Assembly (NCBI GenBank): GCA_050945275.1
Contig: JBMNSQ010000006.1
Coordinates: 1-29,414, forward strand
DNA: 29,414 bases
From: JAAYWY01 sp050945275
Lineage (GTDB): Bacteria; Bacillota; DTU030; DUMP01
Reading direction: 5' to 3'
Shown: piece by piece, positions 8,652-16,923 of the stretch
Layout: every line of letters starts with the position of its first letter
Numbering within the stretch: the first letter of the stretch is position 1
Program-made: the position numbers and the translations under genes
The notes under the pieces: generated by a model
Database searches by the model: none
The model's input: only the letters and a program-made list of their open reading frames with translations
What the model was told of the DNA's origin: nothing

Positions 8652-9154
8652 ACCACAAAATATTTATCCTCCTGCCACTTTAACGGATTTGTTTGTATGT
8701 ATTCGGATACCTTTTGGTACTGTTTCTCACTACGAATAATATGGTCGTAGTATGATTTCTGCCACAGCTTTTTGTCAAATGGTGGATAACAACCATTTTT
8801 AACACCCTCAATATATAATCTCGTAGTTAAACTTTTAAAACGCTGTATGTAACCAGGTAATGCCATGGTAGGGAACGACCCCTGTGTCGTTCCGCTATGA
8901 TTTATCATTAAAATCGCATGCAGATGATTAGGCATAACTATAAATTGGTCTATCTCTATACCAGAATAAAACTGTGGAATTTCATTAAACCGATTAAACA
9001 CCATTTGACCAGCATCATTTAAGCACAACATCTTATCTTTAATTTGTCCGAACAAGCATAGTCGCTTATGTGTACAAATGGTAACAAAATACGCTCCGTT
9101 CTGGCTGTAATCATAATTTCTCAAGCGTTGTAATTTCCTTTTAGGTAAATCCAA
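8648..9154 (-). CDS. REP-associated tyrosine transposase (RAYT, Y1/HUH family)
   Basis: RAYTs are single-strand DNA nucleases related to IS200/IS605 TnpA that bind and cut REP hairpins. The protein shows the family N-terminus RKLQRLRNYDYSQNGAYFVTICTHKR, here split as RKLQRLRNYDY and NGAYFVTICTHKR, then the HUH metal motif PNHLHAI. The C-terminal region KKLWQKSYYDHIIRSE contains the candidate catalytic tyrosine, followed by YIQTNPLKW. I chose TTG at 9154, preceded by GGTGGGTGAT with 4-base spacing, giving 168 residues; a GTG at 9205 would begin inside the flanking REP. The frame is intact, so it may be active. Its coding strand is that of the operon. The stop codon lies in the GTAG of REP 1. 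Confidence 0.88.
   Translation of the reverse strand: MDLPKRKLQRLRNYDYSQNGAYFVTICTHKRLCLFGQIKDKMLCLNDAGQMVFNRFNEIPQFYSGIEIDQFIVMPNHLHAILMINHSGTTQGSFPTMALPGYIQRFKSLTTRLYIEGVKNGCYPPFDKKLWQKSYYDHIIRSEKQYQKVSEYIQTNPLKWQEDKYFVV
8868..8893 (+). repeat. REP-like hairpin 2, inside the RAYT coding sequence
   Basis: On the plus strand: GTAG, stem GGAACGAC, loop CCCTGT, stem GTCGTTCC. The loop is identical to REP 1 and the last stem pair is changed on both sides (G-C to C-G), keeping an 8-bp perfect stem. It lies within the RAYT reading frame, in inverted orientation to the two flanking copies, and is translated as part of the region HSGTTQGSFPTM. Confidence 0.75.
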
Positions 9155-9205
9155 AGATATCACCCACCTTAAAAACGAAACCGGTGGCAATGGCACAAAG
9201 GCCAC

Positions 9206-9249
9206 GGAACGAGACAGGGCTCAGCTTGCGGCCGAAGGGCATTCCCTAC
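9206..9249 (-). repeat. REP-like hairpin 3 (upstream of RAYT), with an internal insertion
   Basis: On the minus strand it begins GTAG then GGAA, and ends with GAG, loop CCCTGT and CTCGTTCC exactly as REP 1. About 19 extra bases interrupt the 5' arm. It could be a REP disrupted by a small insertion or a diverged copy. It lies between the mraY stop and the RAYT gene. Confidence 0.6.
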
Positions 9250-9265
9250 CGTAAGACGCGTGTCC

Positions 9266-10225
9266 CTAAGCCATGTACCGGTACCATAAGAATAGGCCCA
9301 AAACAGCTAGCACTGTAGCGGCCAGCCAAAAGCGCTTTACCACCGTGGTTTCGCTCCAACCGCTAAGCTCGAAATGGTGGTGCAGCGGGCTCATGCGGAA
9401 AATGCGACCGCCGGTGAGACGAAAATAAGCTACCTGAATAATAACTGACAACGTCTCGACCACGAATAGGCCACCTATAACAATAAGTAATAATTCCGTC
9501 TTGGTAAACACCGTTGCCGCTGCCAGCGCCGCCCCTAAAGCCAACGAACCGGTATCACCCATAAAAATTTGCGCCGGATAACTGTTAAACCAAAGAAACC
9601 CTAAACAGGCTCCAAATACAGCCCCGGTAAAGACGGCTACACTTGATTGTTGTTCCAACGCAATTACGGTGTATGTAAGCAGTGCAATACTCGTTGTGCC
9701 AGCCGCTAACCCATCTAAACCGTCAGTTAAGTTCACAGCGTTAGCCGCGCTGGTAGCCACTAAAACCACCAATGCCACATATCCTGGGCCCAGCGATGTT
9801 AATCCTACAAACGGTATGTAAATCTCTGGACCTAGCTCAGGCTGAAAATAAACCCAACTACCCACAAGAAGCGCCAGCACCACTTGGAAAAACAGCTTTT
9901 CCCTAGCCTTTAACCCTAAGGAGCGTTTTCTAGCTGTCTTACGCCAATCGTCCTCCAGCCCGATCAAGGCATAACCTGCAACTAGCGCCAGAGACACTAA
10001 GGTATTTGGCGTCCGAGCAAAAAGAAGGGTAGCCACTATACTGGCTAGGACCAGAACCACACCACCCATGGTAGGGGTACCCGCTTTGGCCTGGTGCCGA
10101 TCAGGCCCCTGGCTACGTATGACCTGACCGTAATGCAAGTGCTTGAGATACTTTATCCAAGGGGGGGTAAGAATTAGAGTCAGTGCCAAGCTAACAACTG
10201 ACGCCCCCACAACCTGCTTTATCAT
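9266..10225 (-). CDS. mraY: Phospho-N-acetylmuramoyl-pentapeptide-transferase
   Basis: MraY transfers phospho-MurNAc-pentapeptide to undecaprenyl phosphate, making lipid I in the membrane. The 319-residue polytopic protein has the family signatures GTPTMGG near residue 49, the aspartate-rich DDWRKTARKRSLGLKAREK, NAVNLTDGLDGLAAG, FNSYPAQIFMGDTGSLALG, and the C-terminal MSPLHHHFEL. About ten membrane segments are visible. Its ATG overlaps the murF stop (ATGA), so the two are translationally coupled. Downstream comes the RAYT/REP insertion before murD. Confidence 0.96.
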   Translation of the reverse strand: MIKQVVGASVVSLALTLILTPPWIKYLKHLHYGQVIRSQGPDRHQAKAGTPTMGGVVLVLASIVATLLFARTPNTLVSLALVAGYALIGLEDDWRKTARKRSLGLKAREKLFFQVVLALLVGSWVYFQPELGPEIYIPFVGLTSLGPGYVALVVLVATSAANAVNLTDGLDGLAAGTTSIALLTYTVIALEQQSSVAVFTGAVFGACLGFLWFNSYPAQIFMGDTGSLALGAALAAATVFTKTELLLIVIGGLFVVETLSVIIQVAYFRLTGGRIFRMSPLHHHFELSGWSETTVVKRFWLAATVLAVLGLFLWYRYMA

Positions 10226-11625
10226 GGACCACCTGGCCGCCTTTCCTGCATGAGCGCTGAAACTATCCGCTCAAAGTACATACCCCGCGACGCCTTTACC
10301 AACACTACATCCCCCGGCTGAACTTGGTTCACAGCAATCTGGGCCGCTTCCACAGCATCCTGGCAGGCAAATACGCGTTTTGAGTCCATACCGGCGTCAA
10401 TTGCCCCTTCGGCCGCCAATCGGGCCAAGGGGCCACTGGTGATTATACAATCAACACCCTGCTTGGCAGCCTGATCCCCAACTTCGCGGTGAGCCTGTGG
10501 TCCCCAATCTCCCAGCTCTAACATATCGCCAACAATAACCACTGTTCTTTTCCCAGCGGCCAAATCCACCAGAGTCTGCAAGGCGCCGCGCATAGAGACT
10601 GGATTGGAATTGTAAACATCATCAATAATGAGAGTACCATCGGAACGTTTAATCAGATTTAGCCTCATCGCCGGCGGTTTTACCTGGCTTAGGGCATCCG
10701 CCATTTCTGATAGTGTGAGGCCGAAATGATGCCCCACTGCCATAGCAGCTAGGGAATTGAGCACATTAAAGCGACCCAACAGGGGTAACCGCACCCGTTC
10801 ACTCCCACTTGGCCCGGTCACGTCAAAGCTCAGGCCTGCCGTTCCCATAGTCTCTATGTTCGCAGCCCGAAAGTCGTTATTGGGACCCATCCCAAAAAAT
10901 ACCGCCGGGCAGCGGCTACGAATGGCCTGACTTCTAACAAAGGGATCGTCACCGTTTAAAACGGCTAACCCATCGCTCGGCAAATATTCCAGTAACTCGC
11001 CTTTAGCCTGGGCAATGTTCTTCTGGCTGCCTAGGAGCTCAATGTGAGCCACACCAATGTTAGTTATGACTCCTACCTCCGGCCGGGCCACTTGGGCCAA
11101 CTGAGCTATCTGGCCCGGACCGCGCATACCTAGCTCGACCACTGCTATCTGATGTTCAGGCTCTAAATTAAACAACGTCAGCGGTAAGCCTACTTCGGTG
11201 TTTAAGTTGCCCGGGTTCTTCAGGGTTGAAAATTGCCCGGTCAGTACCTGAAACGTTAAATCTTTAGCCGTAGTCTTGCCGGTACTGCCGGTTACGGCCA
11301 CAGTACGTACCGGCAGCTGACTACGATACCAAGCAGCTAGATCAAGTAGCGCTCGCCCTGTGGCCGGCACTTTTATCACGGCTTTACCGGGCAGACAAGC
11401 CCAGTCGCCATCTTTGCTCACCATTGCAGCTGTTGCCGCGTCATTTATGGACGCTTGGACAAAGGCGTGGCCATCCACCTTCTCTCCCGGCAAAGCTACA
11501 AACAAGTGCCCTTCTTTAAGCTTCCTCGAGTCGGTACTGACACCAGTGACTTGTGCCTCACCTTGGCCAGCCACTACCCAGCCGCCGGTGACTTTAGCTA
11601 TGTCGGCCACTGTTAGCGGCTGCAT
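10222..11625 (-). CDS. murF: UDP-MurNAc-tripeptide--D-alanyl-D-alanine ligase
   Basis: MurF adds D-Ala-D-Ala to the UDP-MurNAc-tripeptide. The 467 residues show an N-terminal Mur domain with GVSTDSRKLKEGHLFVALPGEKVDGH, the ATP loop VTGSTGKTTAKDL, NPGNLNTEVGLPLTL, and ELGMRGPGQIAQL. The C-terminal domain has DDVYNSNPVSMRGAL and VVGDMLELG. These are typical MurF patterns and distinguish it from MurE. The start overlaps the end of murE by 13 bases and the end overlaps mraY by four, showing a tight operon. Confidence 0.95.
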   Translation of the reverse strand: MQPLTVADIAKVTGGWVVAGQGEAQVTGVSTDSRKLKEGHLFVALPGEKVDGHAFVQASINDAATAAMVSKDGDWACLPGKAVIKVPATGRALLDLAAWYRSQLPVRTVAVTGSTGKTTAKDLTFQVLTGQFSTLKNPGNLNTEVGLPLTLFNLEPEHQIAVVELGMRGPGQIAQLAQVARPEVGVITNIGVAHIELLGSQKNIAQAKGELLEYLPSDGLAVLNGDDPFVRSQAIRSRCPAVFFGMGPNNDFRAANIETMGTAGLSFDVTGPSGSERVRLPLLGRFNVLNSLAAMAVGHHFGLTLSEMADALSQVKPPAMRLNLIKRSDGTLIIDDVYNSNPVSMRGALQTLVDLAAGKRTVVIVGDMLELGDWGPQAHREVGDQAAKQGVDCIITSGPLARLAAEGAIDAGMDSKRVFACQDAVEAAQIAVNQVQPGDVVLVKASRGMYFERIVSALMQERRPGGP

Positions 11626-13130
11626 GGCGAACCCAACTCCTTAAAAAAATCTCGTACCACTTCTCGGTCGTCGAAGTGGATTGTCTCTTGCCCTAAAATC
11701 TGGTAGGTCTCATGCCCCTTACCGGCAATTAGCACAACATCGCCTCTCTTCCCTTCTTTAAGGGCGGCATAAATAGCCTGGCGCCGATCAGGGATTAAGG
11801 AATAAGAGCCATGAGCAGACCCTGCTTCTTTGGCCCCAGTTTCAATTTCGCTGATAATGGCCTTGGGGTCTTCTGTACGCGGATTGTCGGACGTAATAAA
11901 TACCTTGTCGGCGTATTCTACTCCCATCCGACCCATAACAGGTCGCTTGGTCCGGTCACGATCACCGCCACAGCCAAACACCAACATAACCCGGCCAGTA
12001 GCAAATTCTCGAGCTGTTGTTAATATATTCTCCAAACCGTCGGGAGTGTGAGCATAGTCCACAATGACAGCGAAATCTTGACCGCACTTCACCTGTTCAA
12101 ATCGTCCCGGTACACCAGGCATGGTTTCCAAGGCAGCTACGATTGTAGCTAATTCTATCCCCTGGCTAAGGCCGACACCACAGGCTGCTAGCGCATTATA
12201 TATACTAAATAACCCGGTGGTGTGAAGACTGACTCGTTGTTGCCCTACCGGTGTCCTGAGGGTAAATACAGCTTCTTGAACTTTTATTTTTACCTCGGTC
12301 GCTGTTATGTCAGCAGCATTATTTATACCGTAAGTCAACACATTCGCCGACGTAGCCGCCTGCATGGCTTTACTGCTAGGATCGTCAGCATTGAGTACCG
12401 CCACCTGTTGACCAGTCTTGTTGGTTGTCCTTCCTAGCCCTGCAAACAGCTGGGCCTTGGCTTGACGGTAATTATCTAATGTACCATGGAAATCTAGATG
12501 ATCTTGAGTCAGGTTGGTAAAAACGGCCACGTCAAACTCGATATTTTTCACGCGACCCAAGTCCAAGGCATGGGACGATACCTCCATGGCAGTATGGGTA
12601 ACATCACTTTGGGTCATTTGCCACAGGAGCTGCTCCACCTCTACCGATTCGGGGGTTGTTCGCTCCACCGGCAACACCTGGTCACCTACATGGTTTTCCA
12701 CTGTGCCAATTAAGCCCGTTTTGTAGCCAGCTGCTTTAAAAATAGCCTCACTTAAGAAAGCAGTAGTTGTTTTACCGTTTGTACCGGTAACGCCCACTAC
12801 TTTTAGCTGGCGCGATGGGTAGCCGTAAAAGGCGGCCGCTAAATCCGGCAAGGCAGCCCGGCTATCTGGAACTAGTATCCGGACCACCCCAGGGGGTACT
12901 TCCACCTCTGGACGATCCACAACTACCGCTTTTGCTCCTCGCTTTAGCGCTTGGTGGACAAATATATGGCCGTCTGTTTTATACCCGCGCACTGCCACAA
13001 ACAAGCCGCCTGGCTGCACCAAGCGCGAATCATAGGCTATTTGGTTTATGGGCATATCGGCTGATTGCTCGCTTAAGTTCTGGCTGAGCACGGTAGTGTC
13101 AGCTAATATCTCCCGCAATTTTTTCATCAT
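11613..13130 (-). CDS. murE: UDP-MurNAc-L-alanyl-D-glutamate--meso-diaminopimelate ligase
   Basis: MurE adds the third peptide residue. The protein (505 residues) has AYDSRLVQPGGLFVAVRGYKTDGH, the ATP loop VTGTNGKTTTAFL, TTPESVEVEQLL, EVSSHALDLGRV and NLTQDHLDFHGT. The motif TSDNPRTEDP contains DNPR, which in MurE marks use of meso-diaminopimelate rather than L-lysine. The start at 13130 is preceded by GGGGAGGG seven bases upstream; the frame stays open further upstream to 13217 but without a ribosome site or family similarity. About 215 bases lie between it and spoVD, with no clear terminator, so a secondary promoter is possible. Confidence 0.95.
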   Translation of the reverse strand: MMKKLREILADTTVLSQNLSEQSADMPINQIAYDSRLVQPGGLFVAVRGYKTDGHIFVHQALKRGAKAVVVDRPEVEVPPGVVRILVPDSRAALPDLAAAFYGYPSRQLKVVGVTGTNGKTTTAFLSEAIFKAAGYKTGLIGTVENHVGDQVLPVERTTPESVEVEQLLWQMTQSDVTHTAMEVSSHALDLGRVKNIEFDVAVFTNLTQDHLDFHGTLDNYRQAKAQLFAGLGRTTNKTGQQVAVLNADDPSSKAMQAATSANVLTYGINNAADITATEVKIKVQEAVFTLRTPVGQQRVSLHTTGLFSIYNALAACGVGLSQGIELATIVAALETMPGVPGRFEQVKCGQDFAVIVDYAHTPDGLENILTTAREFATGRVMLVFGCGGDRDRTKRPVMGRMGVEYADKVFITSDNPRTEDPKAIISEIETGAKEAGSAHGSYSLIPDRRQAIYAALKEGKRGDVVLIAGKGHETYQILGQETIHFDDREVVRDFFKELGSPCSR

Positions 13131-13345
13131 AACAGGTCCCTCCCCAACTATATACACTGTTAGTATGGTCTTACGGCTGTCCTCTAATTCCAGGGTTTTC
13201 CTCAGCCAGCCACTCAATCAATTGGTTCATGCCATAGACGCAACTACTGAATGTTCTCGTAGCGACGCATTACGACCTACAGCAAACTAATCCGTTGTTA
13301 AGTTCGGGGAAATAGCAACCATCTCCTGCAAGAAATAGTGGTTTA

Positions 13346-15457
13346 TTACTCGGAAACGTTTTGTTGCTCGAGGCCCGTCGCTGGTGGCTTAAACTCTACC
13401 GTTATCAAGCTTCCGGCTGGGACCTCACTACGAGGGGCTGGATCCTGATTTACGGCCAATCCAGTCCCGATAGGCCTTAAGGTTAATCCCATGTCGGCTA
13501 GGGTCTGGGCCACTTGCCGCATAGTTTGGCCGGTTACATTAGGAACAGTTACCTGTCCCGGTGCCGGCCTGGTCTCCCCACGCTCTATAATTACCTTAGT
13601 GTCGGGCTCTACCATAGTTCCTGGTGGCGGCGTTTGGTCAATAATCACACTGCCTTCACCCTCTACACGATAAGATATACCCCTACCCTCCAGAACTTTG
13701 CGAGCCTCCGTCAATGGTAAGTTCAGCACTGATGGAACCTCAATTTTTGGAGCAGCCTCCTCCTGCTGGTTGGACACAGCCGGTGGAAGCGCCAAGTAAC
13801 GAAAAGCATCTTCCATGATATTTTTGAACACCGGGGCAGCAATAACCCCGCCATAATAAGCCCCCTGAGGCTCATCCACCAATACCAACAGGGACAATCT
13901 CGGATTATCCACCGGCCCAAAACCAATAAATGATGCTACGTGCTTATCAGACACATAGCGGCCGTCGACAATTTTTTGAGCCGTACCTGTCTTACCAGCT
14001 AAGCGGTAACCAGGAACATGGGCTCCGCGGCCGGTCCCATCGGCCACCACTTGTTCTAATAGTCCCGCTAAGTTATGTGCTGTCTCGGGAGATATCACCT
14101 GCCGCACTATTTCAGGTGTAAATGGTTTCACTACAGCCCCGTCCGCGTCTTTTATTTGACGGATAATCTGAGGTTTCATCAACAAGCCCCCATTGGCCAC
14201 CGCGCCCACCATGCTAACCAGCTGCATTGGGGTCACAGCAATACCTTGGCCAAAAGAAATATTAGCATGTTCCACCGGTCCCACACTTTTTACTGGCAGG
14301 AGTATTCCCTCTTCTTCACCCGGCATCGTTGTGCCCGGTGCCTGGCCAAAACCAAAACCACTAATATATTCATATAGTTTCTCTCTCGTCATTCGCATAC
14401 CAATAGTCATAAAGCCAACATTACATGAATTCTTGACTACCTCGGTAAATGTCTGGCTACCGTGAGCCGTTACGCAGCCGATATGATGCCCAGCTACTTG
14501 CATGCCACCTCGGCAATAAAAACCGTCGTTTTCCCCCACCACATTCTCTTCCAGAGCGGCGGCAGCCGTTACAATCTTAAAGGTGGAACCGGGTTCATAA
14601 TTGTACCAGACAGCCAAGTTACGCCGATTAGTATCGGGAACTGCTGTCGGGTCATTGGGATCAAACGTAGGGCGATTGGCCAAAGCTAACAGCTCACCGG
14701 TGTTAGGATCAGCCATAAGTACAAGTGCGCCTTTAGCCTTGGTTTCCTCCATAAGACGGTCAATTTCTCGTTCAGCTATATGCTGCAGGACTTCGTCAAT
14801 GGTAAGTACCAAATTATATCCGTCTTCCGAAGGCAAATACTGTTTTTCACCCCCGGGGATTTCGCGATTGTAAGCATCGGTTTCTCCTAAAAATCGCCCC
14901 ATGGTTCCTCGAAGTTCTTTATCGTACACTAGTTCCAAACCTTCCAGGCCCTGGTTGTCAATACCAGCAAACCCAATTACATGAGACAGTAATGTGCCGT
15001 TAGGATAAAAACGTTGACTTTCTTCAACCAAATATACTCCGTCTAGCTTTAGTGCACGAACCGCTTTCGACTTCACCGGTTCTATCTTCCGGGCCACATA
15101 TTCAAACGATGTTTCGCGGTGAATTTTAGCTAATACCTCATCCTCCGACAGTCCTAACGCTTTAGCTAAGGCCGCTGCCGCCTGTGTCGGATTCTTTATC
15201 TGGCGCGGGTTAACTACCACACTGTCTAAGCTAACGTTGATGGCCAGCTGCTTGTTATTGCGATCGGTGATGATACCGCGTTTAGGCTGAATTTCGATCT
15301 CGCGCAGTCTTTGCGTTAAGGCTGCTGTCTGATACTTTTCATTTCTAAGGACCTGAAGGTAGAAAAGGCGGGCTGCCAGCCCGCAGGTGGAAAACATTAT
15401 CATCAGTAAGAACATGGCTATTCGCTTACGCATCATAGTAAGCGTGTGCTGCTTCAT
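13346..15457 (-). CDS. spoVD: Class B penicillin-binding protein with PASTA domains (SpoVD/PBP2-like)
   Basis: This transpeptidase cross-links septal or spore-cortex glycan made by the SEDS polymerase. The 703 residues show a membrane anchor (about 11-33), a dimerisation domain, and a transpeptidase domain with STFK (Ser291), SCN (344-346) and KTG (489-491). Two PASTA domains follow at about 571-627 and 634-691, as in SpoVD and PBP2x. I chose the ATG at 15457, six bases after GGTTGGTG, over a GTG at 15469. B. subtilis has separate pbpB and spoVD here; this cluster has only one PBP gene, so it may serve vegetative division, sporulation or both. spoVD is a best-fit name, not proof. Confidence 0.9.
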   Translation of the reverse strand: MKQHTLTMMRKRIAMFLLMIMFSTCGLAARLFYLQVLRNEKYQTAALTQRLREIEIQPKRGIITDRNNKQLAINVSLDSVVVNPRQIKNPTQAAAALAKALGLSEDEVLAKIHRETSFEYVARKIEPVKSKAVRALKLDGVYLVEESQRFYPNGTLLSHVIGFAGIDNQGLEGLELVYDKELRGTMGRFLGETDAYNREIPGGEKQYLPSEDGYNLVLTIDEVLQHIAEREIDRLMEETKAKGALVLMADPNTGELLALANRPTFDPNDPTAVPDTNRRNLAVWYNYEPGSTFKIVTAAAALEENVVGENDGFYCRGGMQVAGHHIGCVTAHGSQTFTEVVKNSCNVGFMTIGMRMTREKLYEYISGFGFGQAPGTTMPGEEEGILLPVKSVGPVEHANISFGQGIAVTPMQLVSMVGAVANGGLLMKPQIIRQIKDADGAVVKPFTPEIVRQVISPETAHNLAGLLEQVVADGTGRGAHVPGYRLAGKTGTAQKIVDGRYVSDKHVASFIGFGPVDNPRLSLLVLVDEPQGAYYGGVIAAPVFKNIMEDAFRYLALPPAVSNQQEEAAPKIEVPSVLNLPLTEARKVLEGRGISYRVEGEGSVIIDQTPPPGTMVEPDTKVIIERGETRPAPGQVTVPNVTGQTMRQVAQTLADMGLTLRPIGTGLAVNQDPAPRSEVPAGSLITVEFKPPATGLEQQNVSE

Positions 15458-15472
15458 AGTATACACCAACCT

Positions 15473-15991
15473 TTAATGGTACTCCTCGACCCCTTTAGCC
15501 CAGGCCCTTTTCAGGCCACGAGTCCAGTTGAGAAAAGCGAGTAAGCGATTCGGCTGGTGATTAGATAGAGCTGGCGGCGACAAAGACTCCCCCGGATCAG
15601 AAGCTACAACCTCTTCAAAGGTACGGTCAAGGGGAGCCCTTACGGTCCGCACAAGCTCGGGCTTTTGCATCCCTAAACGAGTTACTGCTTCTTGCTCCAC
15701 CCGCCGCAGAGACTTTAATGAAGCAGCTTCTTGCTGCAACTGCTCGTTGAGTGTTTCTATCTCTGCTAGGGCATATTCCGCCCGACTAAGGCGAAGGTTT
15801 AGCTGGGTAACGTATGCATACTGGGCCACATAAAGCAACACCAGACCTACAGCCACAGCTACAAATAACCCGTAAGCCATGAGTGGCTCCAATCGCCTTC
15901 TCACCTGCCGGCGCACAACCCGCTGGCGACGAACCTTCCCTTGTTCTTCCAGTTCCGGCATTCGAAGTGCCGCTGCCGTCTTCCCTACCAC
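15473..15991 (-). CDS. ftsL: FtsL-like cell division protein
   Basis: This 172-residue bitopic protein sits exactly where ftsL lies, between rsmH and the PBP gene. It has a basic cytoplasmic tail (about 1-36, many Arg), one membrane segment (about 38-58) and a coiled coil of about 60-110 with leucine/alanine heptads, ending in the FtsL/DivIC-type QEAVTRLGMQKPE. The C-terminal 60 residues are an extra tail with no recognised domain, longer than the usual FtsL of about 100-120 residues. The GTG start lies 9 bases after GGGGGG. Sequence similarity in this family is low, so position carries much of the call. Confidence 0.8.
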   Translation of the reverse strand: MVGKTAAALRMPELEEQGKVRRQRVVRRQVRRRLEPLMAYGLFVAVAVGLVLLYVAQYAYVTQLNLRLSRAEYALAEIETLNEQLQQEAASLKSLRRVEQEAVTRLGMQKPELVRTVRAPLDRTFEEVVASDPGESLSPPALSNHQPNRLLAFLNWTRGLKRAWAKGVEEYH

Positions 15992-16018
15992 CTTATGCGT
16001 CCCCCCTTGTCGGCAGAA

Positions 16019-16912
16019 CTAAGCCCTTTTCATTACCGCTCGAAGTTTAGAACTCCTGGCGCGTGGGTTATTTTCAGCCTCGTTGGAACTGGGAATAACC
16101 GGTTTTTTAGTCAGTACCGTAAATTTCCCTTCCATGGCCAAACGGCGAAAAGTATGCTTGACAATCCTATCTTCTAGTGAATGAAAAGAAATTGCTACTA
16201 TACGACCACCTGGTGCTATAATATGAGCTGCCGCTTCAAGTCCCAGTGGCAGAACTTCCAGTTCGTCATTAACAGCAATACGCAACGCCTGAAAAGTGCG
16301 GCGGGCCGGGTGGGGCCCTCGGCGTCTAGCCGCCGCTGGTATGGCCGCTTTGATTACGTCTACTAATTGTCCAGTAGTGGTAAGCGGCCTTTCTCGCCGC
16401 CGCTGAACAATAAAACTGGCTATCCGCGCCGCCCATCGTTCCTCACCATATTGCCTGATAATATGAGCAATATCTTTTTCCGGCCAAGTATTAACCAACT
16501 TAGCAGCGTTAAACGGTTGCTGGCGGTCCATACGCATATCAAGCGGAGCATCTTCTTGATACGAAAAACCACGCTCTTTTTCGTCTAACTGAGGAGAAGA
16601 AACCCCAAGATCAAATAAAATTCCACAAGGAGCAGGTAAACCAGATCGTTGCCATATCTCCTCTAGTTGACTGAAGTTCCCTCGTGCCAGTTTAAGCTGG
16701 TTTTTATATGGCTGGAGCCGCCGCGTGGCAGCCGCTAAGGCAATTTCATCCTGGTCAATACCTAAAAACCGACCAGCAGGTGATAGCTGTTTGAGCACCG
16801 CCTCGGCATGCCCACCCCCGCCTAGGGTGCAATCTATATAGACACCTTCTGGCTGACTAACCAGGTAAGTTAGCACCTCTGATAATAATACCGGTTGATG
16901 AATAAAACCCAT
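16019..16912 (-). CDS. rsmH: 16S rRNA (cytosine1402-N4)-methyltransferase
   Basis: RsmH (MraW) methylates N4 of C1402 in 16S rRNA with S-adenosylmethionine. The 297-residue protein has the N-terminal HQPVLLSEVLTYLV and the SAM-binding DCTLGGGGHAEAVL. It also has DLGVSSPQLDEKERGFSYQ, APLDMRMD, the helix-rich insertion with TFQALRIAVNDEL, and the C-terminal ISFHSLEDRIVKHTFR. All are diagnostic. Length is slightly short of the usual 310 but no motif is missing. It starts 11 bases after mraZ and is followed after 27 bases by ftsL. Confidence 0.95.
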   Translation of the reverse strand: MGFIHQPVLLSEVLTYLVSQPEGVYIDCTLGGGGHAEAVLKQLSPAGRFLGIDQDEIALAAATRRLQPYKNQLKLARGNFSQLEEIWQRSGLPAPCGILFDLGVSSPQLDEKERGFSYQEDAPLDMRMDRQQPFNAAKLVNTWPEKDIAHIIRQYGEERWAARIASFIVQRRRERPLTTTGQLVDVIKAAIPAAARRRGPHPARRTFQALRIAVNDELEVLPLGLEAAAHIIAPGGRIVAISFHSLEDRIVKHTFRRLAMEGKFTVLTKKPVIPSSNEAENNPRARSSKLRAVMKRA

Positions 16913-16923
16913 GAGACACCCCC

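Larger units (their letters stand above)
8626..9249 (-). mobile_element. RAYT-REP unit inserted between mraY and murD
   Basis: A RAYT transposase gene is bracketed by two REP-like hairpins in the same orientation (8626-8651 and 9206-9249) and carries a third in opposite orientation (8868-8893). The unit opens a roughly 700-base gap in an operon whose neighbouring junctions overlap or are very short. The direct sequence shared by both ends, GGAACGAGACAGGGCTC, is at 8626-8642 and 9206-9222. Boundaries are those of the REP copies; the true insertion edges and any target duplication cannot be fixed without an empty-site relative. Confidence 0.65.

Noticed and set aside
13131..13217. N-terminal extension of murE
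   Set aside because: The frame is open but lacks a ribosome site and any similarity to MurE; GGGGAGGG directly precedes the ATG at 13130.
13171..13230. 19-residue frame MNQLIEWLAEENPGIRGQP between spoVD and murE
   Set aside because: No ribosome site and no similarity known; it may be chance.
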